Of a DNA stretch of 64,000 nucleotides, positions 31,580 to 52,227 are shown piece by piece. The notes under the pieces are model-generated. The model had not been told where the DNA came from. It saw nothing but the letters and a program-made list of their open reading frames with translations, and ran no database searches. Position numbers and translations under genes: made by a program. Every line of letters begins with the position of its first letter. Position 1 is the stretch's first letter. Origin of the DNA: Limanda limanda (lineage: Eukaryota > Chordata > Actinopteri > Pleuronectiformes > Pleuronectidae); NCBI RefSeq assembly GCF_963576545.1, contig NC_083654.1:22803400-22867399 (forward strand), read 5' to 3'.

Positions 31580-33104
31580 ATGGAGAGCGACTGTCGGATC
31601 CCCGTGGCGTGTTGTCGACCCCGAGCTCTCGTCCTTCACGCTCTGTTCTGGGGTCTCGTGTCCCTGAGGTCAGTCCGGACGCCGAGGTCACAGATATTAA
31701 TATATATTCACAATAATAACAACCAGAACAATCCTCCTGCCCAGAAAGGTTGAATGTGTGCGTGGTGCTGCCGGCTGGAAAGAGACATTTATAAAAGATA
31801 AATGTTTATAACATGAAGAGACAGAGTTACAGTTACTGTAATCTATTACCTATGATCTATAATCTATAATTGCTCACCCTCGGAGCTCCGCCCTTCAATC
31901 ATTGACCAATCACGTGGGGTCTACAGGATATAAACTGGATTCAGACCACACTGTCTTCTTCAGAGGGAACCGGAGGAACCACAAACACATCTGTAACAAA
32001 CACATCTGTAACAAACACATCTGTAACAAACACAAAGGCTGAAGATAAATCAGTCTGTCGTCATCAACACCTCCTTTCCTCCTCTCCTCCTCACCTCCTC
32101 ACCTCCTCACCTCCTCACCTCCTAACCTCCTAACCTCCTCTCCTCCTGCATCCAAGCGCTCAAACAACGTGCGATTATTCATAAACTATAAGTCCTATCT
32201 GTGAAATATAAACACTGTGAAAATAGACTTTGCCGAACCTACGGATATATTTTTTACCGTTTGGCCGTGGGAGCGAGTTAGAAAGTCTGTCTCCTTCCAG
32301 TAATGTCCTCACACAGACGTGTCCCTCAGGAGGACGACAGAGACACGAGTGGAAAACACTCACAGTTACAACTTGTTGTGTTTCAGAGTGTTTGGAGCCG
32401 CCCTGCTGAGTGAGGACAGAACTACAGGTAACTGGCAATCAACTGAAAACCACAATAATAAAATCAAAATGTCTCCGGACAGGAGCAGCAAAGACTTCTG
32501 GGAAAATGACCTCTGGTTTCCTCTGCAGCAGTGAAACCCGTGGTCGCCCCCTGCTGGCTGCAGGAGGACTTCATTGTGACCTCAGCGTGTTTGCAGTGCG
32601 ACGACTTCCAGGCTGTAAGTGTTTGAACACATCGAAGATGTCCCATGTCGGAGCGTCCTTGAACGCATCAGCAGTTTCCTGACCTCTTGTTGACGTGTTG
32701 TGGCGTTTCAGAAGTCGTGGTCGTCCTGTGGACCGACGGGTTATGTGGAGAAAATCAACTGCACCAGATCCAGCAAAGACGAGTACAAGAGGTCAGACGT
32801 CAGAACAGGAATCCACCCACAAATTATCTTAAGCATTCTGAAATATGTTTTCAATATTGTTAAATATCCACATTGTTATGGTTTTGAGCATCGTCATGGA
32901 AACTGTAAAATAAAAAATAAACCGAGTAACGTCTCCCCCCCCCACAGCTGTCGGTCGGCGGTGATGGAGGAGCATCTCTTCTGGAAGTTCGAGGCGGCCA
33001 TGTTGGCTCTGATGGTCGTCTTCGCCGTGGTGGTGGTCGTCCGCCAGCGGTGGCTCGACCGCCTGGCGTCGGAGAAGGTCCGCCGACAGATCGAGTCCAT
33101 CTAG
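31580..33104 (+). CDS. jtb: Jumping translocation breakpoint protein (JTB)
   Basis: Exons 31580-31668, 32387-32427, 32529-32614, 32712-32791 and 32948-33104 join with matching phases to give 150 residues, close to the mammalian length of about 146. The N-terminus has a signal-like segment (ALVLHALFWGLVSLR). The cysteine-rich lumenal domain contains PCWLQEDFIV, CLQCDDF and SCGPTGYVEKINC. It is followed by MEEHLFWKFEAAM, one transmembrane helix (MLALMVVFAVVVVV) and a basic C-terminus ending VRRQIESI, diagnostic of JTB. JTB is a small type I membrane protein linked to mitochondria and cytokinesis in the literature. AATAAA lies at 33473-33478. It converges on glmp with about 1.1 kb between the stop codons. 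Confidence 0.95.
32089..32150. repeat. (CCTCCTCA)n-type short tandem repeat
   Basis: Pyrimidine-rich CCTCCTCA and CCTCCTAA units in the first coding intron of jtb. Confidence 0.8.
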
Positions 33105-34211
33105 GACTCGAGGATCCGGTCCTGGACAGTATTTTAATGTGCGAGTTCAACTGATCTGGATTCTGAGATCCATCAGGACTCAAGGAACCGGCCGGGAACT
33201 GGACTTTTCTTTTCAATCTGAACTTTATTGAACATGACAGGAGGAGACGATCTGGAGTCAGAGCAAAGATCAGAGAAGTCTGAATCTTTTAACTCGAGTT
33301 TTTTACATTATCAAGATCTTCACTCGTAAAAATTCAAAAGATGAATTCTCCAAGAATTTTATTTCAGACTTAAACCTTTGTGACATCACACATGGCGTCA
33401 AATCATTCAATTCAATCCTAATGGAGAATTCTACTTTATAAAATGTTCAAGCATTATTTTCAATATGAAACAAATAAAAGGTGAATCATGTCAGAACCGA
33501 GTTCTCATGTCGACTCGTCCCTCACTGTTATGAATCTGTCTTTCAGCTGATTGGTCGACCCAGCCCACACGCTGAGCCCTGATTGGTCGAGCCGCAAATG
33601 ACGAACATTTGTCTTCAGATTTTATTAAATGTTTCGGTTTTTCTGTGATTAAATCAACGGGGTTCAGCGACAGGTTGTTAAAAATGAACTGAAACAAGAA
33701 AATTAAAATTCAACCAAAAACTCACGTGTTTCTGCGACTGAAGAAAGTAAAAGAACCAGCGTCACATGACGGGAAGTTAATACTAAATATTCTGAATCTT
33801 TTTATTTACATTGAATGTTATGATTTGATCCTGAGTCTCAAACCCTGATGCTTTTCAAATAAATTTCATACAGTAAAAGTTTTACTAAACAGTTAATGAG
33901 GTGAACTTTCACAACCATCAACATGAAGAACAAATGATTTAAAGTGGAAGGAATAAAATCATTTCTCCAATTAGAACTCAGCTCTGACTAAAAATAAACT
34001 AAATATTTCCGAAGGGTTTTGAAAGAGTCGCTCATACAAGATTTTCAGTTTCTCATTAAACTGAGTTATGTGTTTTAATCTGTTGATTAATATCTTTAAA
34101 AAAAAATGTGTAAAAAATCTGGGTTCTGATTGGCTGTCTGGACTCAGTTGGGTCTTCAGTAGAGTGATGTCATCAAAGAGTCTCTGTCGTCTCATTGGCT
34201 GCGACCAGCCC
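33105..34211. promoter_or_regulatory. Shared 3' region of convergent jtb and glmp
   Basis: The jtb 3' UTR probably ends near 33490 (plus AATAAA at 33473-33478). The glmp 3' UTR probably ends near 33790 (minus AATAAA at 33801-33806). About 300 bases separate them, so the transcripts need not overlap. No other gene is visible. Confidence 0.5.
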
Positions 34212-37200
34212 TCAGTTGATTGGCTCATAAGCTGTCGTTGAATCCGCTGGTTTCTTACTCAGGCCGACCCAGAGTCCGCCCAGCAACAGGAGGAGCACCA
34301 GGGATCCCAGTGCCACCGCCATGATGGCCACCACCAGCGGCGAGAAGGAGTCGACAGGCGGAGAGCCGACGCCCACCACCAGCGTCCTGAGGGAGAGAGG
34401 CCACATGTCAGGAGGAGGTTTCAACTCACCAGGAATCGTCCAATCAGAGCGCAGGCCACTGACCAGCTGAGGAACCCAGTGCTGTTGTAGAACGGTTCCC
34501 CGGCGAGGCCGAAGCTCACGTTGATCCCGACCGGGTCGAGGGCGGAGTAGAACGCCCGGACGAGCCCCGACGCCGCGGCGGTGGTCCCTGCGCTCTGAGG
34601 GCGGGGCTCGGAGTGACTGCAGGGCGTGGCTTCCTCAAGGGCGGGATCAGACCGCCGGTACGCCACCGGCTTCCACTGCACGAAGCTCCGCCCATCAGAG
34701 CTGCCGTTCGCCGCCGAAACCCAATGAGACGCCTGAGAGCAAACGACAGGAATCTCAAATAACAAGCAAATGATTTCAGATTTATAGCTGCAGCGTTATC
34801 AATGAATCACTCGATTATGGATTTATTATTGGTGATAAATATCCCTTCTTGTTTCCATGGTGACCAACATTTCGCTCAGTTGTTGTGACTCGAGGATTCA
34901 GATCCTTTAGTTTTCTGCTGTAGAAGTAAAGCTTTGCTCGGATGAATTATGAATTATTACCTTGAATATTGACGGCGTGTACTCGTCATCGATCGATCGA
35001 TGAACCTCCACCCTGCTCAGAGGATAAGCCCCGCCCACTGACTGCAGCTCCAATAGGAACCTGGAACGAGTTGCTCGTGGCAACAAGCCATCGATCCACA
35101 CCTCCAGCTGGGAGGAGTTAGATGTGTGTAAGAGGCGGGGCCAGGTCTGACCACGCCCATCTGACTCAAATACTGACAACTGGGAGAAAAAACATGAACA
35201 TAATTTTAACAAATCCAACCCCTGCTCATGATGTCATCGTGTATCGATGACATCATCACATCCTGTTCAGTTACATTATATCAGATCATTTGAAAGCGGG
35301 TGTCACCGTGCCGACAGACCTGCAGGCAGAGCACGCCACTGGAGGCGTTGGTGACGGCGCCGCAGAGCCGGGCGCCGTCGCCCGTCAGGTTGAGACGAGC
35401 CCAGGTGAAGTTCTGCAGCTCGTAGGGGGGGAAGAGGTCAGAGGTCGGGTCGGCCGTGTCGTTCACGTCATCGTACTCCAGCAACTGAGACAGGATCAAG
35501 ATTCAGCCAATGAGAGCGCTCCTCTCGGTAGGTGTCAGCTAACGGTGACAGATTGAGGTGGGTGTGTCTCACCCGGCTGAAGACGACGGCGGTGCTGGAC
35601 AGGATGCTGCTCTCCGGCTCCACCCTCAGGCTGCCGCTGGTGTTACGGGCCAGAAACAGAGGCCAGTCCACCTGAGAGGGAACACGTCGGGATGTTAGAA
35701 CCTCACCAGCTCACGATCCGTTCCTAAAGACTAAACCTGATCCCAGAGTTCTAAACTACAACGGAACCAGCAGCAGCTACACAAGCCTCTGGCTTCCAGA
35801 CAGCGCCCCCTGTGGGATCATCTGTGCAAAATTCAAAATAGATGACGACGTTTCAAATGAAAATCAACAGTATTGTCTTGAAACTCAGTTATAAGAAATA
35901 TTTTCAGGTTTCTCAGATCAATTCTGACCTGGACAGTAGAAGAAGAAGAGTTGGTGTGGACGAGCAGCAGCGTTGGCGCCCCCTGGCTGCAGAACAGGTA
36001 GTGCAGCGTGTCGTTGTCTCCCAGGGCTCTCACGTGCAGCAGGTCGCCACCAGGAGGCGACGTCCGACCGGGATTCAACTGGACCGACAACTGAGGGACG
36101 GAGGAATAAACAAATAAGCAGTCCATGATAAATCAAGACACTGATCGTTCAGTTTTAATCAAGGAAGGTAAAAATCTGATCACAGTATTACGTTTATTTA
36201 ACCCTTTGATACACAAGCTATGCAAACCCCTTCTAAGGCACAACATGGGTCAAAATGACCCGTATTGACCTACAATGGTATTTCATGCATGGCTGAGTGT
36301 TTCTTCGCTATATTTTTGGAAATCAACTTATTTCATCATTTAATATTCAAAGTATTCATTAAATATCTTGTTTTTGATTACCACAAATCATTATTTTCAT
36401 TTTATCTTTCTTAATTTATGAACTAAACTATTTTTTGTATTTTTACTTCAAGTTTACACACATGGGTAAAAAATGACCAGATGGAGTTTTAATTGTAAAT
36501 ATCTTTGCAATAAATGTATTTCATCATTCAGATTTCCAGGAATTCCTCAATTAACTTGTTTTTGATCATCACAAATTCTTATTTTCATTTGTCCTTTTTT
36601 ACTTTTTCAATAAAAATCATTTTTGTATCACTACCCTTCTAAGGCACAACATGGGTCAAAAATGACCAGTATTCATTTTGCATGTTATTTCATGCATGGC
36701 TGTGCTTCTTTGCTATATCTTTTCAAATCTATTTATTTAATCCTTTAATATTACAGAGTATTCATTAAAATATCTTGTTTTTGATTACCACAAATCATTA
36801 TTTTCATTTTTTCTGCCTTAATTTTTTAACTAAAATAGTTTTTGTATTACTACATCAATTTTACACACATGGGTCAAAAATGAACAGAACCGGTTCATAG
36901 TTTGATATTTACTCCTTACTTACTACTTTAAAATAACCTTTAGATTTAGATTAACCACACGATCACGTGGCTGAGGTTTCAGTCAGAAACAGAAAAGAAA
37001 CTTGTTTATAATTTAAAATCACGAGACAAAACTACATTAAAAAATCAGTTTCTCCTAAAAACCTTCACATGTGTGAATCCGGATCCAAAACTCAGATCAA
37101 CCCAGAGAAACGTTTCAACAAACACAGTTCAACACGTTCAGCTTCAGACACTCAGGCTTTTAATCTGAAAACAGGAAGTGAAGTTTCACTTCCTCAGTTT

Positions 37201-37359
37201 GTTGTTTTCTGACTCAGATCAGATCTAACTTCACCTGGAACTCGAGCGGGTTTTTCTCACCTGTCGCTCGAACGAACTTTGACTCGAAGCGGAAACCAGC
37301 GTCACCAGTAAGACCAGTATCACCAGAACCCGGGTCCCACTCCTCAGCAGGGCCGCCAT
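34212..37359 (-). CDS. glmp: Glycosylated lysosomal membrane protein (GLMP)
   Basis: Exons 37261-37359, 35929-36090, 35573-35671, 35320-35484, 34961-35179, 34464-34732 and 34212-34386 join in phase to give 395 residues (human about 406). Features in order: a signal peptide (VLVILVLLVTLVSAS), a long lumenal domain with eleven N-x-S/T sequons (for example NDT, NSS, NTS, NFT, NLT, NAS, NVS, NST), one transmembrane helix (LVVAIMAVALGSLVLLLLLG), and a short tail ending AYEPIN. YEPI is a YxxI-type lysosomal sorting signal. In mammals GLMP partners MFSD1 and shields it from lysosomal proteases. The heavy glycosylation fits a lysosomal lumen. Exon 1 starts at ATGGCGGCC, again a YY1-like context. Confidence 0.96.
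36180..36900. repeat. AT-rich interspersed element with three degenerate internal repeats
   Basis: It lies in glmp intron 1. It begins TTTAACCCTTTGATACACAA, i.e. TTAA followed by CCCTTTG, as expected for a piggyBac-like left end. GGGTCAAAATGACCC and its variants recur at about 36248, 36465, 36653 and 36870. TCTTGTTTTTGATTACCACA recurs at about 36367, 36556 and 36774, giving a period near 190-220 bp. No matching right end was found. It may be a truncated or tandemly expanded non-autonomous transposon. Confidence 0.5.
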
Positions 37360-38155
37360 CTTTGTTGTGACTGAACTTCAGATCACATGACTTCCTGCTT
37401 CATATGTCAGCTGACAACGGACAAGCTCCGCCTCCTCAAACACATTTCTTCTTCATGGACGAACCGACAGTCACGTGATACGAGAAGAAACAAAGACGCC
37501 ATCGCACGATGACTTCAGAAATAAATTCATAAAATATATATCAGATTTCATTTGATCATAAAATTGTAAAAATGCTAAAAGCGATATAAAATGCAAATTA
37601 TGTTTAATGTAAGATATTAAAATGTATATTAATAAAGTACAGAGCAGAGATAATTACATAATACTTACTTGAGTCCTTGTATTTTAAAATGATATAACTT
37701 TTCTAAATGTTCATAAAGGAATCTGAACTATCAGAACCCGATTTAAAAAACAAAACATTTAATTTTAACAATTTCTTATGTTGCTGAAAATAATTCCTTT
37801 GATCCTTAATCTGCAGATGAGATCGAATTTGAGATAAACATGGATTTTAAAATGTATTTTTAAGATAAAAACATCTTTGCTCTGTGAATTTAATAATGGG
37901 ATGGATTTGGTTTATTGATCAGACGCCTGTGAAGCAGATTCTTTAAATGCATCACTTTGGTTTAATTTCAGAAATCATTTCCCGTCTTTTTTTCTATTTA
38001 AATGAACCAAATTAACTTGATTTATACATTTCATGTTCATTAAAACTATATAAACATATAGCATTATATATAAACATTTGGTATGAGAAAGATAAATCAG
38101 ATATGATCAAAATGTGTGTGATGAAAAACTGCACAGTTCTCAACTTGTTCATATT
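37360..38155. other. Intergenic region between glmp promoter and cct3 3' end
   Basis: AT-rich, with no recognisable gene. The glmp TSS should lie just above 37359. Candidate cct3 polyadenylation signals on the minus strand are AATAAA at 38156-38161 and ATTAAA at 38242-38247. Confidence 0.4.
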
Positions 38156-38367
38156 TTTATTATTGACCTACAGATCAACAGCACGACCTCAGATGAACAG
38201 AAACAAAGCTGACGTGTGGAAACAGGAGGACTGGCTCGAACTTTAATCACTGCTTTCATTACGTTTGATGAGTCGTCTGGTCGCACACACGCACACATAC
38301 ATACACACACACGTACACACAAACACACGGAGTGATGTGGATCTGGACTGATGTGGACTGATGTGGA

Positions 38368-41300
38368 TCACTCGACTCCTGGTCCCTGCTGCTGATCCTC
38401 TTTGTCTTTCTTCTTGTGACCAGAGACGATGTCGTCGATGCGCAGCAGCAAGATGGCCGTCTGAAAAACACAGGAACAGTTAGAGTGTTGATCGGGATCA
38501 GAACCGCTCGGGATCAGAACCGCTCGGGATCAGAATCAGGAAGTGGTCCCCACCTCCATGGCGGTCTTGTAGGTCTGAGCCTTCACGGCGAGCGGGTCCC
38601 AGATGCCCATAGACGCCATGTCGGACAGAAGGCCGGTCTCTCCGTCCACGCCCCAATTTGCAGTGTTGTCCAGAGTGTGTTTGGCCTGAGGAACAAGATC
38701 GTTAGCGACGGCACGAGTTTAAATAAAGTTGTGTAACCGAACGTTATCAATAAAGTTTTGGCCGTACCCTCAGTGAGGTCAGCACTCGTATGGTGGAGGC
38801 TCCACAGTTCTGGATCAGGGTTCTGGGGATGACCTCCAGCGCCAGGGCCACGGCCCGGTACGGCCACTGCTCGATGCCGGTCAGAGCACGGGAACGCTCG
38901 GTCAGACGCTTCGATATCGCCATCTCCACGGCGCCGCCGCCCGGCAGCAGGAAGGGCTCCAGCAGCACGTTACGACACACCTGCATGGCGTCCTGCAGGT
39001 TCCTCTCCACCTCCTGAGGGTCAGAGAGCGGAGAACGTGAGCTGGGACACATGTTCACAGATGTTCTGAAGACACGGAGGAGGGCGGGTTCTTACCGCCA
39101 GGATCTCCTTGCTGGCGCCTCGCAGCAGGATGGTACACGCCTTGGGATCTTTGCACTCGGTGACGAAGGTGAAATACTCGTCACCGATCTTCTTCACCTC
39201 GAACAGCCCGGCTCCAGTACCCACGTCTTCCTCACGCAGCTCGTCGGTCCGACTGACGATACGAGCCCCGCACGCCCTGAGAGAGAGAGAGAGAGGGGTG
39301 CGTTAGGTGGTTAAACAGTGTGACATCACATCCTGCTGATTGTTGATTGGCTGGAGCTTGAGGTTACCTGGCGATGCGGTTGTTGTCGGTCTTCCTGACG
39401 CGGCGGATGGCGGTGATGTTGGCCTTCACCAGGTAGTGCTGAGCCAGGTCTGCAACAAACAGGTCATTAACACACAGCGCTTGTGTGATGTCACTTCCTG
39501 TCCTGATCTCGGTCTACTAAGTGAATCTGATCCCAGGAGGCAACTGGTGAGCTGTCAAGGTCAGAGGTCACAGGACCTGGGCTCAGTTACTGCTTCACAC
39601 CAAGTTGGTGCTTTCTTAACGAGTGGATGATGATGTCAAAACATGCGTGTGAGTGGCGTGAGTGGCGTGTTGGAGGCGTGTGAGTGGCGTGTGAGTGGCG
39701 TGTTGGAGGCGTGTGAGACGTACCGGAGATTCCCTTCTCGGTGAAGATCAGGTCTGGCTTGAGGCGGATGATGTCCTCACAGATCTGCTTGATGTACTCT
39801 TCCTCCATCTCCAGGATCCTGGCGAAGTCTTCCTCCTTACTGATCTCAATGTCCGTCTGCACACAGGGGTCAAAGGTCACGTGATGCTCAGCTGCAGTAA
39901 TGAGTGTTTGTGTGTGCATGTGTGTGTGTGTGCATGTGTGTGTGCATGTGTGTGTCTTACCTGGCTCTCTCCCTTCTTGTACTCCAGAGAGCAGTCCAGC
40001 AGGACGATGCGGGGGTCTCGGATCAGTCGCTTCATGCGGGGGTGCGTCACGTCCTTGTTGACCATCACGCCCTTCAGGACGCACGAGTCCTCGATGATTC
40101 CACCTGGAACCTGAACACCACACGGGTCAAAGGAGCCGGGGGGGTGGATGGGCGGGGGCGGGACCGGCGGCGGGGGCGTGTCCGACTCTTACCTTCTCCA
40201 CCTTGGCGTACTTCTTGATGTCGATCTCCTTGCGCCCGTTGTCCTCCAGCTCCACGGTGCGGACGGCGTCCAGGGCGATGTTGCACGCCATCTCTGACCA
40301 GCGGCTCAGGGCTTTGGTGTTGATGGCCGAGTGGAGGATCTTCAGCATCATGGAGCGGTCGGAGGTGTCCACGGGGGTGCTGAGGGGTCAGAGGTCAAAG
40401 GTCAGCCACCAAGCAGATGACATGTCAGTCAAGTTCTGTCAGACCCTCACCTCCTCTCTGACCTCCTCCCTGACCTCCTCAGAGACCCTCACCTCCTCTC
40501 TGACCTCCTCCCTGACCTCCTCAGAGACCCTCACCTCCTCTCTGCACGTACCTGACCTCCTCAGAGACCCTCACCTCCTCCCTGACCCCCCCAGATACCC
40601 TCACCTCCTCACAGACCCTCACCTCCTCCCTGACCCCCCCAGATACCCTCACCTCCTCACAGACCTCCCCAGAGACCCTCACCTCCTCCCTCACAGACCT
40701 CCTCAGATACCCTCACCTCCTCACAGACCTCCCCAGAGACCCTCACCTCCTCCCTCACAGACCTCCTCAGAGACCCTCACAGACCTCATCAGAGACCCTC
40801 AACCCCTCCCTCACCTCCTAAGAGACCCTCACAGACCTCCTCAGAGACCCTCCCTCACCTCCTCAGAGACCCTCACCTCCTCCCTCACCTCCTCACAGAC
40901 CTCCTCAGAGACCCTCACCTCCTCACAGACCTCCTCCCTCACCTCCTCAGAGACCCTCACCTCCTCACAGACCCTCACCTCCTCACAGACCTCCTCCCTC
41001 ACCTTCTCAGAGACCCTCACCTCCTCAGAGACCCTCACCTCCTCCCCCACCTCCTCCCTCACCTCCTCTCTGCACGTACCTGACCTCCTTCAGAACCTCC
41101 AGCATGTCCTCCAGGGCCTGTCTGTAGGCACCGATGATGATGGTCGGGTGCATCTGCTGCTCCAGGAACTGCTCTGCTACGGAGAGCATCTCCCCAGCTG
41201 AGGAGGAAGAGGAGGAGGAAGAGGAGGAGGAGCTTAGTGACACACAGTTCCCGTCACAGACACACAAACAGACACACAAACAGTCAGAGTCTCACCCAGG

Positions 41301-42616
41301 ATGATGACGGACGTGGTCCCGTCTCCCACCTCCTCGTCCTGCGTGCGGCTGATCTCGATCATGGTCTTGGCGGCAGGATGCTGGACCTGGATCTGTTACC
41401 ATGGAGACAGAGGTTGAACAGTAAAGCCGGTGCAGAGGTTTGATGACATGTGACACGGTGGCAGAGCGGCCCTCACCTCTCTGAGGATGGCGTTTCCATC
41501 GTTGGTCATCACGATCCCCCCCATGGGGTCGAGCAGCATCTGCAAACACAAGCAATCAACTTCCTGCTTCATCTGCATATGAATTATAATATTTCCCTCA
41601 GAATGATCAGAACTGTTCAGAGAGACCAAAGGAATTTAACTCTAAAACAAACACATTCTCTCATTTCACTCTGGTTGTTACTTAGTCAAGTACTCAGTAA
41701 TGTAATCTATTACTGTCTAGGTAATGTTGTGATGCTGTGAGATGATGATGATGATGTCTGACCTTCATCATGGCCCGCGGGCCGAGGCAGGTCCGGATCA
41801 CATCAGCGATGGTCTGAAACAGAGTCAGAGGTTAGTACCTGATGAGCACGTCATGGATGACGTCACAGCGAGCGGCCGTGCGCTCACCTTCGCGGCGGTG
41901 ATGTTTCCGGTCTGAACTTTACGTCCAGACTCTCTCTTCACGTTCTGGTCTGAAAGAGAAAACACATCGTCACATCCGGGTTCCGGTCACACGTGGTTCT
42001 CCTCACAGGGCTTTTATTTTGAAATGATTGATTGATTCTAGATTGATGGGTTTATCGGGTGTGACGTATTAAAGGAATATGAAACAGTGAATACATTTGA
42101 ATTAAAATATATAAACAGCAGCTGACGTCACGTTACAAAGAGATGGACAGAAGGAGGTGAGGCTGACTCTGGAACCAGATGGAACCTGGTCTGTGTTGAT
42201 CCGGACCGGTGAGGGTGGGGCTGCTAACAAAGCATCTGCGTGTGCGCTGCAGCCCGTTAGCCGTTAGCCGCTAGCAGCTAGCTGCCGGTGCGAGCCTTCT
42301 ACCGGAAGATCCGGGTTCATGTTAGTTCCGTTCACCGAGCCACCGGGACACAGCGGGATCAGCTAACTGCTAACGAGCTAACGAGCTAAGTGCTGAGTAA
42401 CGCTGCTCCGCATGCTCTTAAGATGCTAACAGCTAGCATGGCTAGCAGACCGGAGGAAGCACGTGCCGCACCGGGTGCGACGGAACAGCCACGGAGCGGT
42501 TCCGGTCCCGGCCCCGGGCGAGCTGCCGGTACCGGGACCGGATCCCCGCGGTGGAGGGACCGGGAGGAACCGGGAAAGAGGAACTTACTGAGAACTAGAA
42601 CCTGCTGCCCGAACAT
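38368..42616 (-). CDS. cct3: T-complex protein 1 subunit gamma (CCT3)
   Basis: Exons 42589-42616, 41888-41949, 41763-41813, 41477-41539, 41296-41392, 41080-41197, 40193-40379, 39961-40110, 39724-39856, 39368-39449, 39096-39276, 38768-39013, 38554-38685 and 38368-38460 join in phase to give 540 residues (human 545). This is one of eight subunits of the cytosolic TRiC/CCT chaperonin, which folds actin and tubulin. Group II chaperonin motifs are intact: [75 protein letters not shown] and [13 protein letters not shown]. The C-terminus [14 protein letters not shown] matches the gamma subunit. The N-terminus [20 protein letters not shown] differs only at the first residues. The start lies in a GC-rich promoter. 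Confidence 0.97.
40380..41079. repeat. Degenerate CCTCACCTCCTC minisatellite in a cct3 intron
   Basis: Units such as CAGAGACCCTCACCTCCTC recur with much variation through nearly the whole intron between cct3 exons 41080-41197 and 40193-40379. The plus strand is pyrimidine-rich. Confidence 0.85.
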
Positions 42617-42659
42617 GATGACCGATCTACCGTGGACGCGCCTGGAGCTGTGACGTGCA

Positions 42660-44440
42660 CGAGCGGAAGAACGAGTCCCACATCAAGGGCGGGACCAGAA
42701 GCTCACATGGACCAATCAGATCACAGCATTATCATGACCGACACGTGGGTCCACCAATGGAGTCAATGAGCTGAAAGTCTTAAAGCGACCGAAGCCTTTT
42801 ATGGTCAAAACCACAAAGAACAAGTTCAGATGATAATAATAACATTATTATTGTTATTGTTATTAAAAAATTTCCAAACTTTCACAATGTTAATACAAGT
42901 GATAATCTGTCTTCACTGTATTAAACTGATCTTTAGAACAGAGGCTGTTCTGTCAGCTTCACATCCTCCTGCTGCTGCTCCAGCACTCACTCACTAACCG
43001 GCAGGTGGCGCTAAGGCACCATGATTAATTTATTCCTACTTCACTGCTGGTTTTATATATGTCAGCAAACTCACACATCATTCAATATATTTATAAACCA
43101 CATTGTTTTCTAAATTGATTCAAATCAAATCTGTATTTCTTGTTTATGGTGGAACCTTCACAAACATGTATATGCTGATAGTTTGTTTTAAAGCAGATTT
43201 CTTTGTAATTCTGCAACAAAATCAAAGGTTTCGACAGTGAATATAAAAAGTGTTGCTATCTTAATTACACATTTACTTTATATTTTACAGAAATTTGGTA
43301 TAAAATGTGTTATAGCACAGTATAAACTGTGTATTAAGATGTAATACCTGATTTATTTATCTGCATCATGTAGTAAGAGTATCACAGTTATCTGAATATT
43401 TTCTGGTCTCGCACACAAAGTAATGAAACCTCAACACTAAAATATAACTTTATTTAAAATTGTGAGTTCAAGACCCGTCTTAATTTTTATTAAACATGTG
43501 AATCAGTTTCTTTCAACATGTGATGACGTCACAACCGTCAGACCAAATGTAGCAGGTATTAAAAGTATTATTTCATTTCACCAGAAATCCCTGTTGTTGT
43601 ATATCATTGATTTTTGTATTGGGCGTTTTACATGTGTTTGGCGCCCTCTATAGGTCGCGGGTGGTCATGTATTTTATTTTCCTCAGCAGAATGTTCTGGA
43701 ACTGAGACCGAGAAATAAAAGTCCTGTGAAAGAAAAAGAACAATTTCCGGTCAAATCCATTATAAGACACAACGCAGAAGAAGAGAACAGTTACACACAT
43801 AGACATATATAAAGACATATATATATATATATATATATGTCTATGGTTACACACACACAAAATGAAGTTCACAGTTCTGTGTGTGTAAGATGTTTTATTT
43901 TGAAATTCTGATAATCAAAGTAAAACAGAAGTTCTCACTGTGGTTTATCTGTTTGACAGGGTGGTCAGGTGACCTGTCAGGTGACCTGTCGACCTGTCAG
44001 GTGACCTGTCAGGTGACCTGTCAGGTGACCTGTCAGGTGACCTGTCAGGGGACCTGTCAGGTGACCTGTCGACCTGTCAGGTGACCTGTCAGGTGACCTG
44101 TCAGGTGACCTGTCAGGTGACAGAGGAAAACAGACCTCCGTCCAACTGTTTCTGTCACAGCAACAATCTGAAGGCTCAACAATAATTTAAATGAATAGAA
44201 ACGAGTTCATCAAAAGGCAACATCGATAACAACACAAAGCAGACACTTGGCACCAGAACAGAATCATTGGTTTGTTAAAGTCGACTCTTCAATTTATCTT
44301 TTATTTTAGCTGCGATTCTGAAATGTATAAAATTTATTTAAATTAAATATTTAAAATGTTTTTATTACCATCACAACAATTATTTCAGAAATTAGACTTT
44401 CAAAATAAGATTTGTTTAAATATGAGTTCATCTGTATTAT
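42660..44440. other. cct3 upstream region and 3' flank of the PDIA3-like gene
   Basis: 42617-42780 is the probable cct3 promoter. 42780-43960 is AT-rich, with a strong inverted repeat at about 43798-43847 (CATAGACATATATA ... TATATATGTCTATG). 43965-44120 holds a 12-bp tandem repeat, listed separately. No gene was recognised. A minus-strand AATAAA at 44448-44453 probably ends the PDIA3-like transcript. Confidence 0.5.
43965..44120. repeat. 12-bp minisatellite, unit CAGGTGACCTGT
   Basis: About 12 copies with a few shortened ones (GACCTGTCGACCTG). Each unit contains the 11-base palindrome CAGGTGACCTG, an E-box-like CAGGTG and a TGACCT, the complement of the nuclear-receptor half-site AGGTCA. It lies about 1.4 kb upstream of cct3. 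Confidence 0.9.
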
Positions 44441-44774
44441 TCAGTATTTTATTGTACAAAACTTAAATAAATAAAAAACAAACAGTTCAATAAATAAAGT
44501 TTTTGGTTCTTCAGTAAAAAGGTTGTTGTTTAAAATGTCAGCTGATAAATTGTCTTGACTCATGCGTCCACTACATTTCCCAAGATGCTTTGCAAGATTC
44601 ACCAAAAACACACGTGAACACTGAGCGTGCTCCAGATCCAAACAGGTGGAGCTGACAGTCACATGACATCACAGTGGACAGGTGTTGGACACAGCTGTCC
44701 CCAGGCGTCTCGACCCCCCCGACGTGTTTGTTGTCATGGCGACAGCGGTCAGGTCAGATCGGAGGATGGACAGG

Positions 44775-52227
<7,453 letters not shown>

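Noticed and set aside
43798..43847. Stem-loop of an RNA gene (CATAGACATATATA inverted repeat)
   Set aside because: The arms are mostly an AT dinucleotide run; no conserved microRNA or other RNA was recognised. It may cause a cruciform but is not called a gene.
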